Assembly (NCBI GenBank): GCA_963789515.1 | Contig: CAWBKW010000002.1 | Location: 124,001-188,000, forward strand | Direction: 5' to 3' | Source: JBAXEO01 sp963789515 | Lineage (GTDB): Bacteria > Actinomycetota > Coriobacteriia > Anaerosomatales > JAAXUF01 | Length of the DNA: 64,000 bases | Shown here: positions 56,015 through 64,000 of the stretch, piece after piece | How the letters are laid out: every line of letters starts with the position of its first letter | How positions within the stretch are numbered: the stretch's first letter is position 1 | The notes under the pieces: generated by a model | What the model saw: the letters and a program-made list of their open reading frames with translations, nothing else | What the model was told of the DNA's origin: nothing | Database searches by the model: none | Position numbers and translations under genes: made by a program

Positions 56015-56926
56015 TCGACATCCCTGCCCTGTCAGCCGAGATCCGCGAGCTCGCACGCGAGTGCGACGCCGTCATCCTCGCCCACAACTACCAGCGCGCC
56101 GAGGTACAGGACGTCGCTGATTTCGTGGGCGACTCCCTGGGCCTTTCAAGGCAGGCGGCGGAGACCTCTGCGACCACGATCGTGTTCGCGGGCGTTCACT
56201 TCATGGCCGAGACCGCCAAGATCCTCGCCCCCGAGAAGACCGTCCTGCTCCCGGAGCCCCGGGCGGGCTGTCCCATGGCAGACATGCTCACCGGCGAGCA
56301 GCTGGTCGCGTGGAAGGCCGAGCACCCCGGCGTCGCCGTGGTGACCTACGTGAACTCCTCGGCGGAGGTCAAGGCCGAGAGTGACGTCTGCGTGACCAGC
56401 GCCAACGCCGTGGCCGTTGTCAGAGCGCTCGGCGCCGAGAGGATCCTCTTCGCACCGGACCGCAACCTCGGTTCTTGGGTGGCGCGGTCGCTTCCCGACG
56501 TAGAGGTGCTCCTGTGGGACGGTTGGTGCCCGACGCACGACGACGTGACCGTCGAGCAAGTGGCGGCAACGCGTGCCGAGCACCCCGCCGCGCTCGTGAT
56601 GGCGCACCCCGAGTGTCGCCCGGAGGTCGTCGACCTCGCTGACGCGGTCCTCTCCACGTCGCAGATGCTCGCGTTCGCGGCCGCACGGCCCCGCTAGCGA
56701 GTTCATCGTCGTCACCGAGGCCGGGCTGCTGCACGCGCTGCAGAAGGCCGCGCCCGACAAGCGGTTCTTCGAGCTGTCGCCTCGGATGCTGTGCCCCAAC
56801 ATGAAGCTCACGACGCTCGTCAAGGTCCGGGACTGCCTGCTCCGGGGGGATGGAGCGGTGACCGTGGACGCGGATACCCGCGAGCGCGCTCTGCTCGCCG
56901 TCGAGCGGATGGTCGCAATTGGCTGA
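56011..56926 (+). CDS. nadA: Quinolinate synthase NadA (frameshifted near 56685)
   Basis: A ~305-residue [4Fe-4S] enzyme condensing iminoaspartate with dihydroxyacetone phosphate. Conserved text: VILAHNYQRAEVQDVADFVG, LLPEPRAGCPMADML (first cluster Cys), YVNSSAEVKAESDVCVTSAN, DRNLGSWVA, and MAHPECRPEVVDLAD (Cys). Near 56685 one extra C introduces a premature stop. Removing it gives ASEFIVVTEAGLLHALQKAA and the last cluster Cys region SPRMLCPNMKLTTL through to the TGA at 56926. NadB follows with overlapping start. Confidence 0.9.
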
Positions 56927-58724
56927 CGGTCTGCCGGGCGACATCGCCGAATCGGGGGCCGACGGCGGCAGGCCAACGGGGCGCCCGAGGGCGGGGATAC
57001 TCCCGGCGGCTCTTTCGCGCCGGTTCCTGATCGACTTCGACACCGACTCGTGCGTGACGCACGAGTGCGACGTTCTGGTCGTGGGAAGCGGCATCGCGGG
57101 TCTGACCGCGGCCCTCGCCGCATCGAAGACGCTCCGGGTCGCGTTGGTCACCAAGGGCCGACTGACGGAGACCAACACCTGGTATGCCCAGGGCGGCATC
57201 GCCGGTGCGGTCGGCGAGGCCGACAGCGTCGAGCTGCATCTTGCCGACACGCTCGTCGTCGGTCAGGGCCTCTGCGACGAAGCCGTTGTCCGCGCCGTGG
57301 TCGGTGAGGCGCCCGAGGCGCTCGCGGGGCTTCGCGACTACGGCGTGCACTTCGACCTCGCCGAGGGGGGCGAGGTTGCGCTCGCTCGCGAGGGCGGCCA
57401 CTCCCTCCCGCGCGTGCTGCATTCGGGCGACGCGACCGGTGCCGCCATCCAGCGAGCGCTCACCGATGCGCTTCGCGCGAGCGAGCGCGTCGAGGTGTTC
57501 GAGCAGCGCTTCCTCGTCGATCTGCTCACGGAACGCGAGCGGTGTGTCGGCGCGCTCGTGGTCGACACTGCGACGGGTGCGCGCGAGGTCTTCTGGGCGG
57601 ATGCGGTCGTGCTTGCGACGGGCGGCGCCGGGCAGGCATACCGCGTCACCACCAACCCCGCTATCGCCACCGGTGACGGGCTTGCGGCCGCGTGGCGGGC
57701 CGGGGCGCGCGTCGCGGACCTCGAGTTCGTGCAGTTCCATCCCACCGCGCTCGACCACGATGCGGCACCCCGGTTCCTGATCACCGAGGCGCTTCGCGGA
57801 GAAGGGGCCTACCTCCTCGACTGCTCGGAGGAGCGCTTCATGCTCGGCGTGCATCCTCTGGCAGAACTGGCACCGCGCGACGTGGTGAGCCGCGAGATCG
57901 AAGCGGTCATGGCGCGCTGCGGGCGCGGCAACGTCTGGCTCGACGCGCGGCATCTGGGCGAGGAGTACCTTCGCAGCAGGTTCCCGACGATCTGGGACGC
58001 TTGTGCGGAGGCCGGCTACGATCTGTCGCGTGACCTTCTGCCGGTCGCGCCCGCAGCGCACTATCTCGTCGGCGGGGTGCTCGTGGATGTGGACGGCCGT
58101 AGCAGCCTCCCCGGGCTCTACGCCTCCGGCGAGGTCACGGCGAGCGGTCTTCATGGAGCCAACCGGCTCGCTTCGAACTCGCTGCTCGAGGGGTTGGTCT
58201 TCAGCAGACGCATCGCCCGCGCGCTTCAGGAGTCGAGCGAACCCCCTTTGCGCCGGCGCATCTCGTGGTCGGCTCCGGAGGCGAGGCAGGTGCTCGACGT
58301 TCGCCAAGGAAGCGAGGCCGCCCTCGTCTCGGCGGCAGTCAAGGACGTCATGCAGCGGCACGTCGGGATGAGCCGCAGCGATGAAGGGCTTGCCAGCGCC
58401 GCGGCTGATCTGGAGGCGCTCGGCTCGCTGGACAAGGCGGAGGGCGACTCGGCCACCGAACTCGAGGTGGCCAATCTGCTCACGGTCGGCACCCTTATCG
58501 CTCATGCAGCGTGGCTGCGCACGGAGTCGCGTGGCTGCCACTTCCGACGCGACTACCCCTCCCGTCGCGATGAGTCGTGGCGTGTGCGGATCGTGCAGCA
58601 ACGCGGCGAAGCGCCGGCTCGAATCGGCGTCGAGGGACATATCATGCGGTGGAGCGGGGCGGACGGGTCACTCGGCGAGCGCGAAACGCCGCTACGGCCC
58701 ACCGCGTGGTCAGAGACCGACTAG
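56919..58724 (+). CDS. nadB: L-aspartate oxidase NadB
   Basis: A ~601-residue flavoenzyme oxidising L-aspartate to iminoaspartate for NadA. FAD motif VLVVGSGIAGLTAALAAS sits unusually far in (~residue 53) behind a ~50-residue N-terminal extension. TNTWYAQGGIAGAVGEADS, VLATGGAGQAYRVTTNPAIA, LEFVQFHPTAL and GLHGANRLASNSLLEGLVF are family hallmarks. The TTG at 56919 overlapping the nadA stop gives the longest frame. A later start is possible because the extension (GADGGRPTGRPRAG) is unconserved. In anaerobes fumarate is the usual electron acceptor. Confidence 0.93.
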   Translation: MADGLPGDIAESGADGGRPTGRPRAGILPAALSRRFLIDFDTDSCVTHECDVLVVGSGIAGLTAALAASKTLRVALVTKGRLTETNTWYAQGGIAGAVGEADSVELHLADTLVVGQGLCDEAVVRAVVGEAPEALAGLRDYGVHFDLAEGGEVALAREGGHSLPRVLHSGDATGAAIQRALTDALRASERVEVFEQRFLVDLLTERERCVGALVVDTATGAREVFWADAVVLATGGAGQAYRVTTNPAIATGDGLAAAWRAGARVADLEFVQFHPTALDHDAAPRFLITEALRGEGAYLLDCSEERFMLGVHPLAELAPRDVVSREIEAVMARCGRGNVWLDARHLGEEYLRSRFPTIWDACAEAGYDLSRDLLPVAPAAHYLVGGVLVDVDGRSSLPGLYASGEVTASGLHGANRLASNSLLEGLVFSRRIARALQESSEPPLRRRISWSAPEARQVLDVRQGSEAALVSAAVKDVMQRHVGMSRSDEGLASAAADLEALGSLDKAEGDSATELEVANLLTVGTLIAHAAWLRTESRGCHFRRDYPSRRDESWRVRIVQQRGEAPARIGVEGHIMRWSGADGSLGERETPLRPTAWSETD

Positions 58725-58737
58725 GGAGCGGCCCAGC

Positions 58738-59676
58738 GTGTTCGTGTCACCCGACAGCTCGAACATCATCGCACTCGCGCTTGCCGAGGACTTCGGCGTC
58801 GCGCCTGAGCGCTTCGGCCCGAGTGCCGAGGGCGATCCGGCCTTGCTGGAGTGCGACGTCACGAGCTTCTCGGCCATCGGCCTCGACGCCCGCTTCTCCG
58901 GAACCATCGTCGCCCGGCAGGCCTGTGTCGTGGCGGGACTCCCATTGGTCGCCGAGGTCTATGACACGCTGTCTGCTGCGGCCGGGCTCATCGACCCGGT
59001 CGAGGTCTTCCCGCTCGTCGCCGAAGGCACGCGGGTGCGTGTCGGCACCGCCGTCGCGGAGGTCGAAGGGATCGCGGCTGCTGTCCTCGCGGGCGAGCGC
59101 ACGGCACTCGACTTCCTGATGCAGCTCTCGGGCATCGCGACGCACACGGCCGAGTGGGTCAAAGCTGCGGGAGGCCGTTTCGACGTCTGCGATACCCGAA
59201 AGACGCCGCCGGGGTTCCGCGCACTCGCGAAGTATGCGGTTCGGGTGGGAGGTGGCTTGAACCACCGCCTCGGGCTCTACGACATGGTGCTCGTCAAGGA
59301 CAACCACATCCGACGCGCCGGCGGCATCACGGCCGCGGTTGAGAAGGCGCGTGCCGCTCGGCCGGAGCTGCTCGTGGAGGTGGAGGCGGACTCGCTGTCC
59401 CAGGCGATCGAAGCGGTCGCAGCGGGCGCGGACCTGGTGCTGCTCGACAACTACGAGGACGCCTCCCTCAAGAGCACGGTCGCCGAGGTGCGGACGGCCG
59501 CGAGACAGGCCGGCCGCGAGGTGCTCATCGAGGCTTCGGGCGGTATGACACTCTCACGCGCGCGTGCGCTTCGAGACTCCGGTGTCGACCGGGTGAGCAC
59601 GAGTACGCTCACCATGGGCACGCCGGTCGTCGACTTCGGTCTGGACGACGAGCCGGGCGGGGGTGCCGGCGCGTGA
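58738..59676 (+). CDS. nadC: Nicotinate-nucleotide pyrophosphorylase (quinolinate phosphoribosyltransferase)
   Basis: A 312-residue enzyme forming nicotinate mononucleotide from quinolinate and PRPP. It has LIDPVEVFPLVAEGTRVRVG in the N-terminal domain, ERTALDFLMQLSGIATHTAE, the PRPP/quinolinate-binding DTRKTPPGFRALAKYAVRVG, GGLNHRLGLYDMVLVKDNHI and EVEADSLSQAIEAVAAGAD. The GTG at 58738 has GGGAG upstream. The typical RxR-type basic residues are present. It overlaps dedA by 4 bases and completes nadABC. Confidence 0.95.
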   Translation: MFVSPDSSNIIALALAEDFGVAPERFGPSAEGDPALLECDVTSFSAIGLDARFSGTIVARQACVVAGLPLVAEVYDTLSAAAGLIDPVEVFPLVAEGTRVRVGTAVAEVEGIAAAVLAGERTALDFLMQLSGIATHTAEWVKAAGGRFDVCDTRKTPPGFRALAKYAVRVGGGLNHRLGLYDMVLVKDNHIRRAGGITAAVEKARAARPELLVEVEADSLSQAIEAVAAGADLVLLDNYEDASLKSTVAEVRTAARQAGREVLIEASGGMTLSRARALRDSGVDRVSTSTLTMGTPVVDFGLDDEPGGGAGA

Positions 59677-60389
59677 ACTTCCTGCAATCGATTCTCGAGT
59701 GGGCTCTCTCTGCGCTCGGGACCTGGGGCTACCTGATCGTCTTCGTCGCCACCGTGCTCGAGAATCTCTTCATCGTGGGCAGTTTCACCCCCGGGGACGT
59801 CCTCACGGCCGCGGCCGCGTTCACCGCCGCTACCGCGCAGGGGCAGGGGCTCAACCCGTTCGTGATCTTCGCCCTTGCGACGCTCGGCACGTTCATCGGC
59901 ACCAACATCAGCTACTTCATCGGCCGACGCGGGGGCCGTGACCTCATCGAGCGCGTCGGTCCTCGCTTCGGCGTCAAGGTCGAGGCGATCGAGGCAGGCG
60001 AGGAGTACTTCGAACGCCACGGCTCGCAGACCATCATCATCGCCCGCTTCGTGGCGGTGATGAAGAACCTCGCGCCCGCCATCGCCGGCGCGTCCCGGAT
60101 GAACCTGTTCTGGTTCGAGGTGTACAGCTTCGTCGGTTCGGTCGGCTACGCCGCGATTCTGGTCGGGATCGGCTGGTTCCTGGGCTCGAACTTCCGCCAA
60201 GGGCTCGCCTATCTGGGTGCGTTCTCCTGGTTGGTCCTTGCGGTGATCTTCGTCGGCGGGATCATGTTGTGGGTCGCAAAGCGGCGGCACGACCGCAGGA
60301 TGCTCGCCGCAGGAGCAGCCGACTTCGAGTCCGAGCACGGGGGTCGTCTGGCTCAACCGGCGGGGGACGATGCCGATGACCACGCGTGA
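59673..60389 (+). CDS. DedA family membrane protein
   Basis: A 238-residue polytopic protein of the DedA/VTT family. Signature parts are SFTPGDVLTAAAAF, ALATLGTFIGTNISYFIGRR and FVAVMKNLAPAIAGASRMNL, with the conserved Arg in the R-F-x-P-like segment. Two re-entrant and three or four transmembrane helices are expected. Relatives are undecaprenyl-phosphate or phospholipid flippases needed for membrane homeostasis. The GTG start overlaps nadC; the 3' end overlaps birA by 20 bases, so it is in the cofactor operon by position rather than pathway. Confidence 0.85.
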   Translation: MNFLQSILEWALSALGTWGYLIVFVATVLENLFIVGSFTPGDVLTAAAAFTAATAQGQGLNPFVIFALATLGTFIGTNISYFIGRRGGRDLIERVGPRFGVKVEAIEAGEEYFERHGSQTIIIARFVAVMKNLAPAIAGASRMNLFWFEVYSFVGSVGYAAILVGIGWFLGSNFRQGLAYLGAFSWLVLAVIFVGGIMLWVAKRRHDRRMLAAGAADFESEHGGRLAQPAGDDADDHA

Positions 60390-61335
60390 GGCGGTGCTTG
60401 AGGCGCTTCGCGAGTCGGCCGGCGCGGGGCTGAGCGGGGAGGTACTGGCGGCATCCCTCGGTGTCAGCAGGGTGGCGATCGGCAAGCACGTCAGCGCCCT
60501 ACGCGCGGATGGCTACGCGATCGAGGCCCGGCCGGGACTCGGCTACACCCTGGTATCGGTACCCGATGCCCCACTTCCGCTCGAGGTGGAGCGGCTGCTC
60601 CGTCCGGGGTTCTGGTCGGATCTGTCGGGGGGCGGGGAGACCGGATCGACCAACGACGATGCCCGCTCGCTCGCTCGCGCTGGAGCCGGAGAAGGCACCG
60701 TGGTACTGGCGTCGCGACAGACGGCGGGCCGAGGACGGCTCGGACGCATCTGGGAATCGCCCGACGGAGGCGCGTACTTCTCCATGGTGCTCAGGCCGCC
60801 GGTTTCGCCGGCGGAAGTCGCCTCCCTCGCGCTCGCAGTGGCCCTCGGAATCGCCGAGGGGCTCGAGTCGCTCGGCTGCGATCCCTCGGTCAAGTGGCCC
60901 AACGACGTGTTGGTCCATGATGGAAAGGTCGCCGGCGTCCTCCTCGAGATGGCGGCCGAGTCAGACCGCGTCGACTGGGTCGTGGCAGGCGTCGGGGTCA
61001 ACGTGTGCCGTCCGATGCCGCGGGGTTCAGGCGTTTCGACCGCCGCCTACCTGCGCGAGTCGATCGGCGCCAGCGTGCCCGAAGTGGTCGCGGCCCTGCT
61101 CGATGGGATCGCATCCGCCTACGGGCGCTGGCTCGACGGAGGCTTCGAGCCCCTGCGGGCCGGCTACGAGTCGCGGCTCACGCTCTCGGGCTCTCCCGTG
61201 CGCGTGAGCAATCTCGATGGGTCCGTGATCGCCGAGGGCATCGCGCACGGGGTGGACGAACAAGGCCGCTTGCTGGTTGAGTCGGAGCAGGGCGTCGTGG
61301 CTGTCACGGCCGGCGAGGTGACTCTGCGTGCTTGA
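60370..61335 (+). CDS. birA: Bifunctional biotin-[acetyl-CoA-carboxylase] ligase and biotin repressor BirA
   Basis: A ~321-residue protein. Residues ~1-60 form a helix-turn-helix domain (SLGVSRVAIGKHVSALRADG) and the rest is the biotin protein ligase: GSTNDDARSLARAGA, ASRQTAGRGRLGRIWESPDG, SVKWPNDVLVHDGKVAGVL and the C-terminal SH3-like domain. The DNA-binding domain means it can repress biotin genes; an inverted repeat 22 bases beyond its stop, directly before bioY, is the likely target. Two starts are possible (60370 or the ATG 6 bases later). Confidence 0.94.
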   Translation: MPMTTREAVLEALRESAGAGLSGEVLAASLGVSRVAIGKHVSALRADGYAIEARPGLGYTLVSVPDAPLPLEVERLLRPGFWSDLSGGGETGSTNDDARSLARAGAGEGTVVLASRQTAGRGRLGRIWESPDGGAYFSMVLRPPVSPAEVASLALAVALGIAEGLESLGCDPSVKWPNDVLVHDGKVAGVLLEMAAESDRVDWVVAGVGVNVCRPMPRGSGVSTAAYLRESIGASVPEVVAALLDGIASAYGRWLDGGFEPLRAGYESRLTLSGSPVRVSNLDGSVIAEGIAHGVDEQGRLLVESEQGVVAVTAGEVTLRA

Positions 61336-61356
61336 CGCGCCGGTTGGCTCCCCGTA

Positions 61357-61389
61357 CCGTTAACCATGAGGCCATGCGACAGTTAACGG
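61357..61389. promoter_or_regulatory. BirA operator upstream of bioY
   Basis: CCGTTAAC (61357-61364) and GTTAACGG (61382-61389) form a perfect 8-bp inverted repeat with a 17-base spacer, in the format of BirA boxes (TTAAC arms spaced by about 15 bases). The downstream arm abuts the bioY ribosome site GGAGG, so bound BirA-biotinyl-AMP would block transcription of bioY. Confidence 0.8.
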
Positions 61390-61396
61390 AGGCCCC

Positions 61397-62014
61397 TTGT
61401 CTCGCTTTGAGCCCTCTCCTGATTCTCCAGCGACCCCCCAGGTCGTGTCGGTGACCCGATCATCCACGCCGACGAGTTCCTCGCGCCTGCGGCACCTGGT
61501 GGCCGCGGCGCTCATCGCTGCTTTCATGGCTGCGACCGGATGGATAGCGATACCGGTCGGTCCCGTTCCGGTCACGCTCCAGATCTTCGGAGTCGTGCTC
61601 GCGGCGCTCCTGCTGTCATGGGAGTGGGCGGCCGTCGCGCTCGGAATCTACCTCGTCTTGGGTGCGGCCGGAGTCCCGGTGTTCGCTCTGGGGACGGCCG
61701 GGCTCGGCGTGGTCCTCGGGCCCACCGGCGGCTACGTGATCGGCTTCGCGCTCGCGGCGCCTGCGGGCGCTTGGATCCGGCAGACCCTCGAACGTCGTGG
61801 GATGGAGCAGCTGTTCGCCGACGCTTGCTCGGCGGCGACGGTGATCGCGGTCGTCTATCTGATCGGCTGGTTGCAGCTGGCCGCGGTGACCAACATGGGG
61901 CTGCTGAAGGCGTTCCTGGTCGGCGTGGTGCCGTTCGTTCTGCCGGATGCCGTCAAGGCCGCAGTCGCCATCGCCATAGCCTCTGCGGTCAGGGTCTCGG
62001 GCGTGAGGCTCTAG
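61397..62014 (+). CDS. bioY: Biotin transporter S component BioY
   Basis: A 205-residue ECF substrate-capture protein with about six helices behind a 30-residue Ser/Thr-rich N-terminus. Family text: IAIPVGPVPVTLQIFGVVLA, GLGVVLGPTGGYVIGFALAA and PFVLPDAVKAAVAIAIA. The TTG start at 61397 follows GGAGG closely. It would use a shared ECF energising module (EcfAAT) not in the window, or act alone. Control by the upstream BirA operator is likely. Confidence 0.93.
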   Translation: MSRFEPSPDSPATPQVVSVTRSSTPTSSSRLRHLVAAALIAAFMAATGWIAIPVGPVPVTLQIFGVVLAALLLSWEWAAVALGIYLVLGAAGVPVFALGTAGLGVVLGPTGGYVIGFALAAPAGAWIRQTLERRGMEQLFADACSAATVIAVVYLIGWLQLAAVTNMGLLKAFLVGVVPFVLPDAVKAAVAIAIASAVRVSGVRL

Positions 62015-63054
62015 CCGACGGGCGGTTCCTCGGCGATCGCCGGGAGCACGACGGTCATGCGCGCACCGCCTGCGGGGAGGTTGGCCGCCTCGATACGCCC
62101 CCCGTGCGCCGTGACGATGGCGCGAACGATCGCCAAGCCGAGGCCGGCGCCCCCGCTCGACCGGGTCCGGCTCGTGTCGGCGCGGTAGAACCGGTCGAAG
62201 AGCCGCGGCAGGTCCTCGGGAGGGATGCCGGGACCGTCGTCGATCACGGAGAGCACCGCGCGGTCTCCCTCGGCTGTGAGCTCCACGACCACATGGCCGC
62301 CCTCGCCGACGATCCGGCTCGCATTGTCGACGAGATTGAGCACCACCTGCTGGAGGCGGTCGACGTCGCCGAGCACGAGCGGCGCGCGACCGTTGACGGT
62401 CAGCGTGACGTCGCGATCTTCGAGCAGGGGTTCGAGCATCGCCTCGGCACGGTCGGCCGCCAGTCTCAGGTCGACCCGGGTCAGCGGGAGTTCGCCGGTC
62501 GCTCCCTCGATGCGCTGGAGCGTCAGCAGGTCGTTCGCGAGGCGTCCCAGCCGCTCGGCCTCGAGTGCGATGGTGGTGAGGAACCGCTGCTGGTCGTCGG
62601 GTTCGACGTCCCCGTCGAGCAGCGTCTCGGCGGCGCCACGGATGGCGGTGAGCGGGGTGCGCAGTTCGTGGCTCACGTCCGAGACGAACTGGGTCTTGCG
62701 CCGCTCCTCCGCCTTGAGCTCGTCGATGGCCGAGTCCACTTGGGACGCCATCTGGTTGAAGGACTCGGCGATGATGCGGGTCTCGCGCGGCCCTTCGATC
62801 TGTGCGCGCACGCCGTGACTGCCCGCGGCGAACGAGGCGGCGGTCGCGCCGAGGCGCTCGAGCGGCGCCACAAAGGAGCGGGCCGCCATGCGCCCCACGA
62901 CCCACGAGGCCACGACGATCACGACCACGACGGCTGCTATGGCCGCGGCGGAGGGTGTGGGCAGCAGGAGCGCGAAGGCCCCGACGCTCAGGGCACCGAT
63001 CGTGGCGAACGCGGCGAGCATGAGTGCGATGCGGGTGCGGAGTGCGCTGCGCAT
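62011..63054 (-). CDS. Sensor histidine kinase (OmpR/PhoR-type pair)
   Basis: A 347-residue kinase. It has two closely spaced hydrophobic segments (~10-55) with almost no extracytoplasmic loop, a HAMP-like region (APLERLGATAASFAAGSHGV), HisKA with His129 in FVSDVSHELRTPLTAIRGA, and an HATPase domain (NLVDNASRI, DDGPGIPPEDLPRLFDRFYR, GLGLAIVRAIVTAHGG). The lack of a sensor loop suggests sensing within the membrane or through a partner protein. It is encoded 7 bases after the response regulator. Confidence 0.92.
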   Translation of the reverse strand: MRSALRTRIALMLAAFATIGALSVGAFALLLPTPSAAAIAAVVVVIVVASWVVGRMAARSFVAPLERLGATAASFAAGSHGVRAQIEGPRETRIIAESFNQMASQVDSAIDELKAEERRKTQFVSDVSHELRTPLTAIRGAAETLLDGDVEPDDQQRFLTTIALEAERLGRLANDLLTLQRIEGATGELPLTRVDLRLAADRAEAMLEPLLEDRDVTLTVNGRAPLVLGDVDRLQQVVLNLVDNASRIVGEGGHVVVELTAEGDRAVLSVIDDGPGIPPEDLPRLFDRFYRADTSRTRSSGGAGLGLAIVRAIVTAHGGRIEAANLPAGGARMTVVLPAIAEEPPVG

Positions 63055-63061
63055 GCCGGAC

Positions 63062-63766
63062 CTACGTCGTGCGGAAGCGGTAGCCGTATCCGCGGACCGT
63101 TTCCACCAGGGTGGGATCGACCCCGGCAGCCTCGAGCTTGTCCCGCAATCGCTTCACGTGCGTGTCGACCGTCTTGGTCTCTACGAGGTACTCCCAGCCC
63201 CATGCCTCGCGGAGGAGCTGGTCGCGAGACAGCACCTTGCCACCGTGGCGCATGAGACAAGCGAGCAACTCGAATTCGCGCGGAGTGAGGTCGATGACAG
63301 TGCCGTCGGACTCGGCTACATGCGAGGCTTCGTCGAGGATGATTCCGCAGAGCTCGATGTGTTCGCCGGCTATGCCGGACTCCCTCGAGCCCGACGGGGC
63401 CCGCCGCAGCAGTGCCTTGACCCTCGCCTGCAGTTCGCGTACCCCGAACGGTTTGGCGAGATAGTCGTCTCCGCCGATCTCAAGTCCTACGACCTTGTCG
63501 AGCTCCGTGTCGCGCGCAGACAGGAACAAGACCGGGACACTCGACTCCGCACGCAAGCGGCGGCAGACCTCGTAGCCGTCGATGCCCGGGAGCATGACGT
63601 CGAGTACCACCAGATCGAAGGGTTCGGACTTGGCCAGAGCGAGCGCCTGGTCACCGTCGATCGCCACAGCCACGCTGTAACCCTCCTTGCGAAGGTTGTA
63701 GCTGACGAACTCGGTGATGGATGCCTCATCGTCGACGACGAGGATCCGCGCGGGTGTGTCGGTCAC
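63062..63766 (-). CDS. OmpR/PhoB-type response regulator
   Basis: A 234-residue regulator: receiver with acidic cluster VVDDEASITEF, phospho-Asp56 in LVVLDVMLPGIDGYE, and Lys in YLAKPFGVREL; winged-helix C-terminus (DLTPREFELLACLMRHGGKV, VDTHVKRLRDKLEAAGVDP, VRGYGYRF). The GTG start at 63766 has GGGAGG upstream. It is divergent from coaX across ~165 bases. It pairs with the kinase downstream; target is unknown. Confidence 0.93.
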   Translation of the reverse strand: MTDTPARILVVDDEASITEFVSYNLRKEGYSVAVAIDGDQALALAKSEPFDLVVLDVMLPGIDGYEVCRRLRAESSVPVLFLSARDTELDKVVGLEIGGDDYLAKPFGVRELQARVKALLRRAPSGSRESGIAGEHIELCGIILDEASHVAESDGTVIDLTPREFELLACLMRHGGKVLSRDQLLREAWGWEYLVETKTVDTHVKRLRDKLEAAGVDPTLVETVRGYGYRFRTT

Positions 63767-63930
63767 AGGAGGCCTCCCGAGTGTGGGGCGGTCGACGAGC
63801 GCATATCGCCGGCGTCGGGGCCAGGGTTGCGAGCCTGGTGCTTCGGCCCGATGATAGCATCAGGTTCGGGGGTGGCCGCGGCTGCGTCACCGCGCCGTCA
63901 CCTGCCCCACATGTGCGCCAGGAGGTCCCC

Positions 63931-64000
63931 GTGCTCTTCGCAGTCGACGTCGGCAATACCCAGACCGTGCTCGGCCTCTTCGACGGCGAACGCGTCGCTG
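63931..64000 (+). CDS. coaX: Type III pantothenate kinase, 5' end (partial)
   Basis: The window ends 23 codons into this gene. LFAVDVGNTQTVLGLFDGER is the characteristic phosphate-binding opening of CoaX (DVGNT). The GTG is preceded by AGGAGG at 5 bases. It would phosphorylate pantothenate made by panBC, the first step to coenzyme A. CoaX genes often lie near birA in actinobacteria and Firmicutes. Confidence 0.9.
   Translation, partial: MLFAVDVGNTQTVLGLFDGERVA

Noticed and set aside
56820..58640. 606-codon minus-strand frame opposite nadB
   Set aside because: GC-rich antisense shadow of L-aspartate oxidase.
61540..63255. 571-codon plus-strand frame crossing bioY and the kinase gene
   Set aside because: Arg-rich shadow text; both overlapped genes are clear family members in other frames.

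Overview
The window is 64 kb of high-GC DNA (roughly two-thirds G+C) densely packed with genes. GTG/TTG starts are common, neighbouring genes often overlap by ATGA-type junctions, and ribosome binding sites are purine-rich. Futalosine-route menaquinone genes, a ferredoxin-thioredoxin reductase, NadA/NadB, a membrane pyrophosphatase, Rrf2 and C_GCAxxG_C_C proteins together suggest an anaerobic actinobacterium, most likely of the Coriobacteriia. That placement is inferred from gene content, not from a marker-gene search. I see no rRNA, tRNA, CRISPR array, transposase or phage gene.

Layout. 0-3.3 kb: the tail of a secreted repeat protein, then a Fur-box-controlled Fur-family regulator with an ECF-type CbiMQO metal importer. 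3.3-11.7 kb: CocE/NonD hydrolase, DUF4126 and small membrane proteins, an Lrp/AsnC regulator, and a membrane GGDEF + HD-GYP protein. 11.8-15.5 kb: a cobalamin riboswitch ahead of a BtuFCD vitamin B12 importer whose ATPase carries an extra C-terminal domain. 15.5-19.3 kb: DUF1284, an MBL hydrolase, and a redox neighbourhood (NDH-2-like flavoprotein, glutaredoxin, and a ferredoxin-thioredoxin reductase fused to a Rieske domain). 19.4-24.8 kb: a NarL-type two-component system followed by a MacA/MacB-like exporter. 25-32 kb: cysK with an Rrf2 regulator, and a complete LivKHMGF branched-chain amino acid importer. 32-38.5 kb (mostly minus strand): menaquinone genes mqnE and mqnA-mqnC, with an MTAP-like phosphorylase and an amidohydrolase that may complete the futalosine steps. 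38.7-42.6 kb: an osmoprotectant (glycine betaine/choline type) ABC importer. 42.7-47.3 kb: C_GCAxxG_C_C protein, tilS, hpt, ftsH. 47.4-49.3 kb: a second NarL-type two-component system. 49.4-61.3 kb: a long cofactor block, folE-folP-hppA-folK-panB-panC-nadA-nadB-nadC-dedA-birA. 61.35-64 kb: a BirA operator and bioY, an OmpR-type two-component system, and the start of coaX.

Together the genes make folate, pantothenate, NAD and menaquinone and import cobalamin, biotin, transition metals, branched-chain amino acids and osmoprotectants. BirA probably controls bioY through a clear inverted repeat, the cobalamin riboswitch controls btuFCD, and Fur controls the metal importer.

Sequence quality matters when reading this window. 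About 25 single-base frameshifts interrupt otherwise well-conserved proteins, nearly all apparent one-base insertions. Some sixteen of them crowd between 37.3 and 42.5 kb, where every gene except the mqnA-mqnC ORF is broken. They look more like assembly error than decay. Where a gene is frameshifted I give its full extent and the approximate break points.
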